NCBI GenBank assembly: GCA_024811115.1 | Contig: JAKOGH010000721.1 | Span: forward strand, 682,001-746,000 | Length of the DNA stretch: 64,000 bases | Direction: 5' to 3' | DNA from: Terana coerulea | Lineage: Eukaryota; Basidiomycota; Agaricomycetes; Polyporales; Phanerochaetaceae | Part shown: piece after piece, positions 40,435 through 52,169 of the stretch | Layout of the letters: every line of letters begins with the position of its first letter | Numbering within the stretch: position 1 is the stretch's first letter | Position numbers and translations under genes: made by a program | The notes under the pieces: generated by a model | Databases searched by the model: none | The model's input: only the letters and a program-made list of their open reading frames with translations | What the model was told of the DNA's origin: nothing

Positions 40435-42273
40435 CTAGTAGTCGTATGCATCGTCGTACTCCTCGTCGTGTGCCGTCTTGTCGTCGGTGACGAGCACCTT
40501 AAGCCCGTCAAAAGCAGGCCGGACCCAGAGAGCGTCTCCAGCAGGCACCAGTGACAAGGCAGCCTTCTCCGTGGGAGTCAGATGCGCCTCCTTCTTCCTC
40601 TTCCCACCCAGGGCTTCTCCAACAGTCACGTATTCATCGTGTGCCACCTCGTGCCCAAACCCGGTCAAGTACGTCCTCTGCGCCCCCATCCGCCGCGCGA
40701 CGCTCCACCGCCTCGGCGATGCCCAGGTGCGACGTGTGCGGCTGCAGGCGGAGACAGTCGAGCACGAACACCGGTGGCACTGGCGTCGACCCATCGTCCT
40801 TCTCCTCGCGCCCGAAAAGTGACCAGACGTCCTCAGGAATATGTGAAACGTCCGAGAGGTAGACCACGGCGTCCTGGATGACAAAGCCGAGGCAGAAGTA
40901 TGGCCTGACAGCCTTGGGCAGCCCAAGCGGCTCGTCGAGGGGCAGCGGCGTGCCAGGCAGCTCACGAGGCGTCGAAGGACCCGTGGACGCCGGCGAGAGC
41001 GAGGTGGGCGTGGGATAAAACTCGTGCGCCGGGAGCGTGGAGAAGAACCGCCCGTGGTGGACTGCAGGACACACTCTCAGCTCGAGGGCCACGATCAGCC
41101 ACGGAGGGACGTACCGGCAAAGGGCGTAATCTTGATACCCGTCTGCTCAATCTCAAATGGCACCCTGTCTTCGATGATGTGCCACTTGAACTCTGGGACC
41201 TGGCAACGCGGTCAGCACGCGGCGAACCCGACCTGCTCGGGGCTGCACTCACGTCGCCTCCGCCGGATGCAAATTCCTTCGAGACGAGATACGGGAAGGC
41301 GCGCTGGACCTCGCGGAAGGTGTGCATGGTCACGTACAGATCCACGAACGGCTGTATCGCACTCCGCAGCGTCCAACCTATCGCACTGCCGTCAGCCGCC
41401 CCATTCAGTCCGTCACGGAATCGCCGAACTGACCTCGGAGGTCGTCCAAGCCGTTCATCGCTGCCGGCACCGCCAACGTCAGCACACATGCATGCAGGCA
41501 GCTAGCACTGCGGCGACCGCGCAATAAATCTTACAGATTTATTGGGGACTTATCACAGAGAATGGAACAAACTATCTCTCATACCTCCTTCATATGTCCT
41601 GCGTGTAGCAACCAGAAACATTGTGATGCACTGGATTTAAGCTGGACATACGCAAGAACAAAGAGGTATTTTGAATATATCTGTCATGCATCCCTTGGGG
41701 CCATGAAAGACGTTTTGTTCCAGTATCCGCGATAAGTCCCGGATAAGTCCGGGAGAATTATTGGGCAGTCGCCGCAGGGAAAGGCGGAAAGGCAGACGTA
41801 CCGTCCGCGTGCGCGTGCGTGATGAGCACTGCGTCTATCCGCCGCAGGCCGAACTTGGGGAACCACTCGACCGCGGACGCCTGGAAGCTCTTGCCGACGT
41901 CGATGACAATCGTGCTACGCGGCGCGGCGGTGTGAGTATCGCGTGGGGTGGCGCAGCCCTGCAGGCCTGCAGGCATGTGGCGCAGACGTACCGTTTCTCA
42001 CCGTCGCTGCCCCGGACGCGTAGGGCCACGGACGTGTTTCTCTGGGAAGCGCGGGGTTAGCGACATCGGAGCGGAAGGGGGCGAACGCCTGCAACGCACG
42101 CGGATGTTCTTCTTGCCCTCTGGACGCAGCGTCGAAAGACAAGTGCGACAAGGCTTCACGTCCGGAGGGGCCGTGAGGCAGTCGACGTGTGGTAGGCCGG
42201 ATGAGGTGCCCGTTCCGAGGAAGATGAGCTCGACGGGGTCGTTGGTTGGGGTGTCCATCTCAAGTGAGCCCAT
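40435..42273 (-). CDS. Metallo-beta-lactamase-fold hydrolase (PhnP-like), copy A
   Basis: The protein starts MGSLEMDTPTNDPVELIFLG and has the PhnP-like opening GTGTSSGLPH, CLTAPPDVKPCRTCLST. The metal-binding motif HAHADAMNGLDDLRG is assembled across an intron, followed by WHIIEDRVPFEI, TPFAVHHGRFFSTL and the later metal ligand region VVYLSDVSHIPEDVW. It ends EEYDDAYDY. The family hydrolyses phosphodiester or related bonds; the substrate here is unknown. The intron after HAHAD holds a 270-bp MITE-like insertion absent from copy B. Near 40703 copy A has one extra base relative to copy B (GACGCTCCACC versus GACGCCCACC), which shifts the frame after GIAEAV. Either copy A is inactivated or this is an assembly error like those in neighbouring genes. 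Confidence 0.82.
41508..41777. mobile_element. MITE-like element with 20-bp terminal inverted repeats
   Basis: The two ends, CTGCGGCGACCGCGCAATAA (41508-41527) and, read from the other strand, CTGCGGCGACTGCCCAATAA (41777-41758), match at 18 of 20 positions. The 270 bp between and including them are missing at the matching place in copy B (about 54362-54366). There is no coding capacity. Internal short palindromes occur (AATAAATCT..AGATTTATT; repeated GATAAGTCC). A clean target-site duplication is not evident. It lies in an intron of MBL copy A, oriented so that splicing need not be destroyed. Confidence 0.72.
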
Positions 42274-43275
42274 GGTGGATGGTGAGGAGGGTGTAGGGAG
42301 TATCGAAAGATGTCTGGAAGCGTCAATCTACAGTCGTGTGTTATATAAGTTTCCAGTCTGTCAGCGCCCCACCGCAAAACCTGACAAGAGGATCTGATAG
42401 GCCAGTTCAAGCTGAGTCCAGCACGTGGGGTTGTTGGAAAGGCTGAGCCGACTGGTGCGAAGGTGTTGACTAGTGCCGTAGTGTGCGAATGGCTCAGAGA
42501 TCGTTCGGCGGGGGTGTGCAGCCATGGCGGAAGACGACATTTGTACGCAACCGCACCGAGAGGACATCCGCACGTAGGGCGGAGGCTTGAGGAAGGGCGC
42601 GCTGCCCCGACGGCGGGGGGGAGGCACATCGTGGTTGTGGACGAACCTTGGTGGCGCGCGACGGCGATCGCGTGGAGCGATATGTGGGCGCCTACGGAGG
42701 CACGGACGGACAGGGCTTCGCTGCACCGAGTGTTTTGGGTGCTATCTAAAAAGACGAGAAAGGGCATTTCCTAGCTACTATAGATCACTAAAGGCTCTGA
42801 CGATCATCGTGTGGGGGCAGCGATCGGACGCGTCTCTCAAGGCAGCAGGGCTGCATCTCATCTCGTCGCGTCCTCATTGGCCCGCGCTCCATCATGCATC
42901 CCATCTGCCATCAACCGCCCGTCCGTCCTCTCTCTTCCACCTCCACCAGCCATCTCGTCCCGGGCTCCCATCCCTGCTGCGACACACGGCGTCCGTCCAA
43001 GGCGCGCACCTCGTGCAAACGCGTGCTCACAGGCGGGCAGTGCTTGGCTTGCCGCGACGACTGGACCTCGCCCGCCGGCCGCAAGTCTGTCGTCTCACGC
43101 CGACACCGGTCGCAGACCGTGCGTCAGCTGCTGGTGAGCGTGCCCCGCCGTTTGGGCCCGTTCTGACAGTCCTCGCCTGGAGCTTGCTCGTCGGACGCTG
43201 TGCTGTTGCCCTCGAATCCCCCCTCTCGTAACAGCAGATGTCGGCTCCTGGCAGACGTAGCTTCAGTGCACAGGC

Positions 43276-43925
43276 GACCACCCCTCGGTCGCGGGACGCC
43301 GATATATCGTGACATCGTCGAACGGCGTCCGTGCCGTCCATGCACATGGCTACGCCCATCGGACGTCCTACTTTCGCGCTTGCTGCACCTCGCCGACCGT
43401 TCTGCTGTCTCCAGCGTGCATCAGCGGATTTCCCTCGGTCCGTGGAATCCCGGGGCCATGAGACAAGAAAACGGACGGCATAACCTCGTCAACGCGACAC
43501 GACGCGCCACCGGGACGGCGTGCAAACCGACAGGGCGACCTGTTGCCGGTCGGTCGCCGGATGGAAATCTGTCGTCTCGGCGTGTTCCCTGGCCCCCGCG
43601 CACCTCGCAGGCCCCCGGTCGCGGGACGGCGAAATACAGCGACGTCGTCGAACGATGCGCACGCGCACGTCCTCCGTGCGTCGACGGCCCTCTCCCACTA
43701 CAGCGGCTGCCGACCCGCCGGGTGCCCACAGAGATACGCGTCTGTACCTCGGTCGGCGGACGTCGATACATAGCGTCAACGCGATCTTGGGCCCCACACC
43801 CACGCCCTCGGCGGCGCCCTTACTGCGGGACGGCGACACGGGGTGCCTCATGTTGTCTGCTCGCTCCCTCGCCAAAGCCCTGGTGGGCGGACGACGATAC
43901 GTCGTGTCATCGCGATCTGGCGTTC
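43276..43925 (+). repeat. Short-repeat array, left arm (plus orientation)
   Basis: A roughly 45-bp motif with core CGGTCGCGGGACGCCGATA recurs at about 43276, 43617, 43750 and 43883 and is diverged between copies. In one frame it reads VAGRRYIVTSSNGVRA or VGGRRYVVSSRSG. The same motif occurs in inverted orientation at 52.2-52.9 kb. Confidence 0.6.
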
Positions 43926-44129
43926 GCGACGGAGGACCAAAGAGGAGCCCGACTCGGGCTGGGCCAAACACACCGACGCACCGCCCGCGACCGGTGCCCG
44001 GTCGCCGGCGATGCTGCATGGTCGACTTCAGGTCTTCGTGCCTTCACCACGCAGCGCGACGGCGTGGGCGTGGGCGTAGCCGGGACGCGCACGGCGGCCG
44101 CGGGAACCCTGGCATCGTCAGGAGCGCGG

Positions 44130-45190
44130 AGAGCACGCGTCCGCGGGACGCAGGCGACACAGGCTGCATCTCGCCAGCGGATCGACAAGTCCCCGGAACG
44201 GGGGACGTCGTTTTGACGTGACAACGCATTTCCTAAGCGCCCACCAATGTCAGCGAAAGTGGCCTCGCGAACACGGATTTCTGCGTACCTGGACCGTGAA
44301 TAGCATTCCGCGCAGCATCCTCGACGCCCTCCGCGGCCCCCATCTCGCGTCGTGCGACGGTCGCTCCCTCGCCTCCCGGTTATCACGACGGTGCCATGGC
44401 CAGCCGTCGGGTTCTTGTTGGGCTCGAAGAGGCCCGTGTGTGCGGCATGCGCAGTACAGGGCTTCATCTCGCTGGCGGGTCGACAAAATCCCGGAACAGC
44501 GGGTGTTGTTTTGCCTCGAAAATGGAGTTTCTAGGCGCACACGAATGTCAGCCAGTGCCGCCTCGCGAACATGGATTTCTGCGTACCTGGGCCGTGAATC
44601 ACATCCAGCGCAGAATCCGACACGCCCTCTGCGGCTTGCACCGTGCGGCGTGCAGCCGTCCAACTTTCGCACTACGGAGTAGAAGTGTCGTCATGAGTGT
44701 AGAAGGCCTGCGTCCCGCGGATGCAGGCGGCGAAGGCGGCATCTCGCCAGCGGATCGACAAGTCCTTGGAACAGAGGACGTCGTTTCGACACGAAAACGC
44801 GCTGTCTAGGCGCCCACCTATGTCAGCCAGAGCTGCCTTGTGAACACGGATTTCTGCGCACCTGGAGTGCGAATGACATTCCGTGTGGGGTCCTACACGC
44901 CCTCCGCGGCTTGCACCTTGCGTCGTGCGGCCACCGCGACCCAACGCCAGGGTGGCGGCTGCGCCCTCGCCTTGCAGTGATCATGGCGGCGTGACGGCCA
45001 GTTGTCGAGATTGTGTCGGAGTAAAGGGGCTGCGTCCGTGGGACGCAGGCGACGATGCTTCATCTTGCGAGTGGGTCGTCAAAATCCCGGAGTGGCTGGT
45101 GTCGTTTTGCAAATTGAAAATGGATTTCCTGAGCACTGATGAATGTCAGTGAGAACAGTCTCGAGAAAGTGGAATGCAGCGTACCGGGAC
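44130..45190. repeat. Diverged tandem array, period about 275-325 bp, four copies
   Basis: Four units share a block like CGCCAGCGGATCGACAAGTC (about 44172, 44470, 44744, 45067), followed by a GGAACG/GGAACAG block, a segment containing AATGTCAGC and GGATTTCTGCG, and CGCCCTCCGCGGC. Copies differ at many positions. The units show no consistent open frame. Confidence 0.7.
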
Positions 45191-46500
45191 CATGAACAAT
45201 GCCTCACTATGCCATTGCACCTCTCTGTAGCCTTAAATCTTGGAGTCACGAGGCATGCTTATACCAGAGCTGTTACAAAAGCAAAGCATTAGTGTAAGAA
45301 TAACAGAATATGTGTAAAATAATGAACCATAGTGGTAGTGTGCTGGTTGTTGAGGTATGCATGGCACAAGTGGATGAGGGAGGAACAGGATGAAGAGAGG
45401 GTGTGCTCGGAGAGGAAGCTGACACATCTTCTGGCTTCGTAGCTTGCCAGCCAAAGCCTGGAATTTGGTAACTGCTCTGATGGAGTGCTCGGGTCACTGA
45501 GGACACCGCCATCACGCTAGTGTCTCTACCGTGATGGTGATGTCCTCCGTGATCTGTGCGCTTTTCCATGCCTATTTTTGGAAATTCCTGAATTCTAGGT
45601 CAGTTTCAGTTTCCCTTCTGTCTGTTAAAATTGGTCAGTATTCAGGCTTGTTGTGTAGCATGCTAAGTAAGGTTGTAAGTGAAATCAATGGCTTAAGTGT
45701 AGTTGTGGCAATTTGTGAGGCATAAGCAATAAGATTCAGAAATCAGTGTTAAGGAGTCACATCAGACAACAGAGTCATATCAGCCGTCACACTCGGAAGC
45801 GCACACGCTTGGCACACGGAACAGTTGCTGATGGCGCTATTTTGGGGGCCTAGCTCGGGCCTCAGAGTGGCGTGAGAGTATGACTCTCAGCCAATCAAAT
45901 TGGTGATTGCTTGGCCGCCAAGTAATCACCCATCTGACTGCCTGAAGGTCAGCCTCCCTCGTAGCTGATACATACTTGCAGATCAATGTATTGGACTCTA
46001 CAGTAGATGTTGTGAAGTCAGCTAGAGATAGTTTTGAAAACCAAACATGCGAAAATGCGAAAATGCAACAGCTGAGAGCTCTGTAGCAACATGCCAACAT
46101 GCCCAGTGACAGCCTTGCAACAGCAGCGGATCAGACATCAGAAACATGCTTGTAACTCGGAGCGGATCCATGACCCTGGATTCTCGGCATGCCAAGTTCC
46201 CCGATAGCCAATCAGGGGTTCAGCGCATCCGAAGACACCGGCTTGGTATGTCGGTAGTCTGCGCATTTTTGAAGCCTTTGCAAGCAAAATGTATACTTCG
46301 CACACTTGCTCTAAGCTGCATGTGGCGGAGGGCACTGTGCCGTGCATTCACAGGAGATCGCAGTCGCGGCGAGCATCTTGCAGACTCTGCGATTTTCTGT
46401 GATCCTCTGCCAAATTGTGCGAATAGGCACTTTGCACTCACTCACCTTGAGTCGCCACACGTCCAATGATACTATGTGCACTCCTGAGAGCGAATGGATC
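45191..46500. other. Unassigned DNA inside the insert
   Basis: No gene, repeat or RNA recognised. Base composition is more even than in the flanking arrays. Confidence 0.5.
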
Positions 46501-47255
46501 TGATTCATAAAGGAGAAGGTGCGAGGAAGAGGGCAAGGACGAGACGGCGCGGGAGAGACCAGGGCGCCAGAAATCAGCGCCACAAAGCTGCTGAGTCAGC
46601 GCCGTCGACGCTCTCGCGCCTCTCTCGACTTTGCTCCTCCACCTCCTCTAGCACTCGACCCTCTCGCATTCGACCCCACACCCTGCTGAAGCGCTCATTT
46701 AGCTGTCTGGTATGTACTCGATCTTTTCAAGCCATTTTCCCACTTTTTCACGTTTGTTCACGGGCCGCGTCACTCTGCAGGAAACACCGTCGCTCGCCTC
46801 GCTGAGGGACTGGAGGCAGCGGAGGACGGGTGCAGACGGTCGAGACCGTATCACAGGTACGTGACGCAGTCTATGCGACGTGTGAATGCTCACTAGTTTC
46901 CCAGGGTTTTCTGGGACATCGCCGTTCGTGCGTATTCCGCCGCGCTGGACACCGCAACGTAACATGTTCCACCGGGCGACGAGGCCTTCGGCGAGCGGCG
47001 ACACGTCACCACACAAGCGCTGATGGGGGTTGCCGAGACACCGGAGACGATCAGAACGGACGAACTGAGCGGAAACGCGAGCTCAGTCTGCGGATGCGCG
47101 GACTGGGCCCTCGCTTGCGTTCTGCTCGCGAGACGTCGGGCGTTCGAGGAGAGGCGATGAGACGGGACCGGTAGTGAGGGAGGAAGAATGGGGTACCCAT
47201 ACGGGCTTGGTGAGAGAAGAAGCGTCCGAATGCGGATTCAGCGTGGGCGCAGAGG

Positions 47256-47262
47256 TATAAGA
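47256..47262 (+). promoter_or_regulatory. TATA box with downstream CT-rich tract
   Basis: TATAAGA at 47256-47262 is followed 30-95 bp downstream by a CT-rich tract (47289-47352), a combination typical of strong fungal Pol II promoters. It would drive plus-strand transcription into the spliced-looking tandem units. Confidence 0.5.
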
Positions 47263-48309
47263 AGGGGAGGAGGATTGCTCGGAAACAGCATCTCCTCCTC
47301 CCGTTCTCACTCTCACTCTCATTCCCTCCTCTCCTCCTCCTTTCTCCTCCACGAGACATCTATCTACACCACCAAGCCGCCCTTTCCCATCGCCGAGCAC
47401 GTCCCGCACGCCGCCACGCCACGCCATGCCACTCGACGAGTGCCCTTTCACGTCGCTGTGATGCGGACTCTGGTCAGCCTGCGGCTGTGTCCGCCGTTTT
47501 CTCTGTGCTAACGCGTGTTTCAAGTGTTTACAAGCAGATTGTGTAGCTTATCGATCTCGAGGCTCCAGTAAGTACAATTTTGATTCTATCCTCTTTCGTT
47601 CAATACGATTAATTGTTTTCACGAGTTTTTAGTTACACAGGGCGATTATAAACGAAGATAGTACTATACGCCGCTGCAAGACGCGTCTTACTTACTTGTA
47701 ATCGAACAGTGGAACAGTAAGTGGTCCGCTCAGACTGGACAATGGCGAAGTTACTTACCAGACCTATTCCAACAGGGCTACATTATCTTCTACCTTGGTG
47801 CGAGCCGTGTAAGCCGCACAACCTTGTATTGAACCCATTGCGTCCGAGTACCCAGGGCTCGGCTTGCGCGTTGCACGCACGCCCGTGCTCGGGTCGTCGG
47901 TGTGTAATCCCGGTGAGTCCTCCGTGTACCATCTGGTATGGTCTCTGCATATGGGCTCGCTGCTGACTTCTTCTAACAGAATTTCAAACATACCCTCGGG
48001 GATCTCTATCGCTCACAGGTAAGCCACTTGTCGCGTTCCGATCCATTCTCGAACTACTTAATATTTTGCCCATAGATTCGGGCTCCTCTTGCGCGCATGG
48101 AGCGGCATCCAGCGTGCACGTGCGCATCGTGCTTGCTCTCTCACAAGTTGCGCATCGGACGGCGCGCCCGCGGTTCTGAACGCCCGACCACGGCGCGCCT
48201 TCTCTGGCACTCACTATGTATTACAGCGCTCATTTAAACGATACTCACCGCGAATGGCCGCAGTAATGTGCGCGATAGGCTCGATGGGTCATGCGCTGAG
48301 GAGTTGACG

Positions 48310-50690
48310 GCTGGGAGATCGGCGTCGCTGTCGTTTGCCTTGGTAGGTGATTGTATGGCTGTGGTCGGCGCGCCGCATAATGACCCACACTGACATCGCT
48401 TTTGTTAGAAGACTCAGCCGGCGACAAGCGGAGGGTTGCAAGATTAACCCAGCACCGTCAATTCTCTCGTACCACATGTCAAAGGGTAAGACACGCTGTT
48501 CTCATATTCCTCTGCTCGCGTCACTGATCGCGTCGTTGCATAGATACCGCCGTAGACGGCTGCACAAAACACTGCCTCCCGTAGAATGCGCGACACGCGG
48601 CGCAGCTGCTCCATTCACTCACGGGGACACAATTTACAACAAGTCGCTGCGGGGATCCCACTGCGTTCAGCAGCGGGCCGGGCGTCCACAAGCGTCCATT
48701 CGGTAATCTCGGTCTCGCAGGTCCGTCACTCATCGTTTGCGAATTGATTCCCAGACAACTCACTGAAGTAACCCTAGACTCTGGTTTCTCTGGCGTGTTC
48801 AAAGCCGTGTTCGACGCGCGCGCCGTACGGCCTCCCGCAAATCACCGGACGGCGCAGCTACGGCCTCGAACCCGACCACCCAGCCACGGTATACGGCGCG
48901 CTTTGACATTGTAAGTGCACTGTTTGTCCTTCAATTGTTACGTTGATTAGACATCGCTCACGGCATTGGCCCAGATGAAATCTCTCGCGAACAGTCGCCG
49001 TATCGGGCAGGATATGCTCGGCGGAGGGCGTGCCGGGCTACGATGGTCGACAGCCGGGAAACGGGCGTCGCAATCGGCTGCCTTTACTGGTGATATCACG
49101 GTTGCAGTCGCCGCCCCTCAGTACCGCTCGCACTAGCGTCGTTATGACCGGGAGACTCGCGGAATAGTCGGCGACGAGCCAACGGCGGCTAGACCATACC
49201 CCGGCATCGTCAGTTCTCTGGCGCCGTACCCCGCCATCCTCAAAATGGTAAGGCACGCCGTTTGCATCATCCGTGGTTGCACACTGACCCTCCCGGTGCG
49301 TAGATATCGCCACAGATGGCCGCCCTTGACGCCGCGCCGCAGCATATTCCGCGACGGACGGTGCGCATTCACCAGGACCGAGCCCGCATCACGCCACCAC
49401 CAACTCCCTCGCATTCGCGCACTGAACCCATGCCGGTATGTCCACTTTTGTGACTTGGTACGCGCCGGGTCGACGGCCGGGAGATCGGCATCGCTGTCGT
49501 TCGCCTTGGTCGGTAGCTGTACGGTTACGGTCGGCGCGCCGCATGACAACCCGCACTAACATTGTTTTTGTTAGAAGACTCAGTCGGCGACGAGCCGAGG
49601 GCTGCAAGGCCACAACCCAGCATCGTCAGTTCAAGTTCTCTAGCACCACATGTCAAATAGTAAGACATGGTGTACTCATATTCCTGTGGATACATCACTG
49701 ATCATGTCACGACATTGGTGCCATTGTAGACGGCTGCGCGAAACGCCGCCTCCTGTAAAATGCGCGGCACGTGGTGCAGCTATCCCGTCTACCGAGACAG
49801 GATCTGCAACAAGTCACTGCGGCGCTCCCACTGCATTCAGCGGCGGGTTGGGTGTCTACAGGTGTCCACTCGGTGATCTCCCTCTCGCAGGTTCGTCACT
49901 CGTCGCTTTGATATTGATTCACAGGCAACTCGCTGAACTGGCCCCAGACTCTGGTTTCTCCGGCCCGCACGAAGCCACGTCCGACGCGCGCGCTGCACGA
50001 CCGCCCGCAAGCATCGTCCGGCGCAGCTGCGGCCCCGATCGTCCGACTACGTTACTACGGTACTACGGTACACGGCGCGCTCTTGACATCGTAAGTGCAC
50101 TGCTTGCCCCCGATTGCTGCTTCGATTAAACGTCACCCTGTAGCGTTGGTCCAGATGAAATCTCCCGCGAACGGTCGCCGTACCGCGACGTATAGGATTG
50201 GCGAGCGGCATCCCAGGCTAAGATGATCGACAACCGGGAAACGGGCGTCGCAATCGGTTCCCTTTACTGGTGACGCCACGGTCGCAGTCGCTGCCCCTCA
50301 GTACAATATGCAGCAGCGTCGTTGTGACCGGGAGACTCGCGGAATAGTCGGCGACGAGCTGACGGCGGCAAGACCATACCCCGACATCGTCAGTTCTCTG
50401 GCGCCGTACCCCACCATCCTCAAAATGGTAAGGCACGCCGTTTGCATCATCCGTGGGTGGCATACTGACCCTTTCGGTGCGTAGATATCGCAGCAGATGG
50501 CTGCCCTCGATGCCGCGCCGCCGCAGATTGCGCGACAGACGGTGCACATCCACCAGGACCGAGTCCCCATCACGCCACGACCAACTCACTCGCATTCGTG
50601 CACTGAACCCATGCCGGTATGTCCACTTTTGTAACTTGCTACGCGTCGCGCCTGTTCTAACCTTAACCTCATGCAACCTGTAGTTACACT
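48310..50690 (+). repeat. Tandem duplication of a 1.19-kb exon-intron-like unit
   Basis: Two copies (about 48310-49480 and 49480-50660) align over their length, with blocks such as TTGTTAGAAGACTCAG (48403 and 49568), CGGGAAACGGGCGTCGCAAT (about 49054 and 50237) and ACTGAACCCATGCCGGTATG (about 49421 and 50600). Within each unit, the same splice-like donors and acceptors recur around short segments. Segments from different places resemble each other in one frame (GDEPTAARP, GDEPRAARP, DARAARPPASIV), which suggests older sub-duplications of about half a unit. Confidence 0.75.
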
Positions 50691-50900
50691 CGCATGCTCG
50701 AGTGCCATCTAGTGCGTGACCAGGACGTGTTCGGCAGCACGTTCGTGCTTGTATACATCCACGCGCGTTCTTCTGAACGCGTACAGTGCTCGTGTGAAAG
50801 TGGACTATGCCTCCATCCCCTACGTTGGGGTTACGTCTCGGTAAGTTCGACCTTACGGTCTCGTTTTAATTACTGGTAGAACCATGCTAACAACCTTCTA

Positions 50901-51620
50901 CAGCCCTCGTCTACACCATCCGAGACGTGTGTAACCTATATCACTGAAGCTTTTAGTAGATATCCCTGTAAGTCTGCACTCATCTCGCCGTGGGTCGTAC
51001 TAATGGCTATCCATTGCTCCAACCTCCACTACTCGAATGGTAGGCAAGCGAACATATAGGCAATATCACAAGTGCGGCGACGATCCCCTCAGACATATCT
51101 ACATAATGGATGAAGGCTTCACTCGGTAAGCCCTTCATTGACCCGGTGTAGTGAGTACGATGCTAATGAGTAGCCGTCCACAGCCTCGACCACCACTCCT
51201 CGCAACGTACGTACGCGAACGTACAATTACTAGCAGAGCCATACTAGCAGCCTTGTACAGCCCTCGTATACAATCCTCGAGACATGTGTGACTAATGAGG
51301 TGTTCAGTAGACATTCCCGTAAGTTCGCACTCGTCTCGTTGTGAGTAGGACTACACTAATGGCTATTCAAAGCTCCAACCTCCACTACTTGAAATGTAAG
51401 TCAACGGACGTATACACATTACTACAAGTGTAGTAACGATCCCCTCAGACATATCTACATAATGAACGAAGGCTTCGCTCGGTAAGCCCGTCCTTGACCC
51501 GTTGTAGTTAATACGGCGCTGATGAGCGACTGTTCACAGCCTCGACCACCACTCCTCGCAATGTACGTCAGCGAACATATAAGCACCTCTACTACTGCGC
51601 AGTAGCCTTGGATGAGCATG
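50901..51620 (+). repeat. Tandem duplication of a 357-bp unit with mini-exon-like segments
   Basis: The unit beginning CCCTCGTCTACAC (50904) recurs as CCCTCGTATACAA (51261). Conserved in both copies are a 33-nt segment between CCCCTCAG and GTAAGCCC that can read HIYIMDEGFTR or HIYIMNEGFAR, and a 23-nt segment CCTCGACCACCACTCCTCGC between CACAG and GTACGT. Branch-point-like GCTAAC, GCTAAT or ACTAAT motifs lie before several of the acceptors. Confidence 0.75.
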
Positions 51621-52169
51621 CGCGGCGATGGTCTCGCGGCTGTCCTACAGAGGTGAGCATATCCAATGAGTAGCCTCAGTACCAAATACTTATTCAGCCG
51701 AAGACAGTTGTGCCGCGATCCATGAATGATCATGTCCGGTGCCACCTTCAACAGCTTGCGAACTGCCCAGTATGTCCGACTAAAACCATTTATTTCAACA
51801 GTACACTAATGTACATGGATAGTGTCTACGTTCTCATGCCACTACTGCCTCTCCCTGCATCCCCGAAGCGGCAGTGCAGCGCGTTATCGCGTTGCTGCTT
51901 CATGGTGCGTACCGACTTGCCTGCGTCGTCGTGCACGCGGCTTACTGACGAGCTCTTGCCAGTCGGCGGCGGCCGCCTAGTGCCATTGCAATGACGCATG
52001 GTCTGGCCCGGCGGGTGCAGGTATCGCGGCCGTGCTGCCTGCGCATCGCAGGCGTCGCGCCCTGACGCTATAATACGACACCTCATGTGAGAGCCGTGTT
52101 CTGCTTCTGCCACTTGCGACGGCACGCGGGGCACTCTCTGCGTGTCGAGAGGCCGTCCAGATAAGCGCC

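Larger units (their letters stand above)
39646..42608. repeat. Segmental duplication, copy A
   Basis: This block is repeated in direct orientation at 53046-55215. Homology begins inside the UPS1 coding region (about 39655), is absent from the right copy between about 39800 and 40325, and then continues through the metallo-beta-lactamase gene and its upstream region to about 42608. Copy A carries a 270-bp insertion (41508-41777) that copy B lacks. Confidence 0.9.
46501..51960 (+). other. Candidate multi-exon locus of unknown product
   Basis: The plus strand carries many ordered splice-like pairs with short spacing, for example GTATGTACTC...CTGCAG (46709-46781), GTGAGTCCTC...TTCTAACAG (47913-47979), GTAAGCCACT...GCCCATAG (48019-48075) and several within the tandem units. 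Some segments between them are very small, such as 39 nt at 47980-48018 and 33 nt at about 51093-51125. Two exon-like segments carry similar Cys patterns: ERHPACTCASCLLSHKL (about 48100) and ERVQCSCESGLCLHPL (about 50780). The end of the locus reads VRCHLQQLANCPVCPTK (about 51740). I do not recognise the family, cannot fix one continuous reading frame and cannot exclude a non-coding spliced transcript. Confidence 0.4.

Noticed and set aside
43200..44221. Long plus-strand open frames (over 300 codons) in the GC-rich insert
   Set aside because: All frames are open here because of base composition and short repeats; codon content is Arg-rich and resembles no family.
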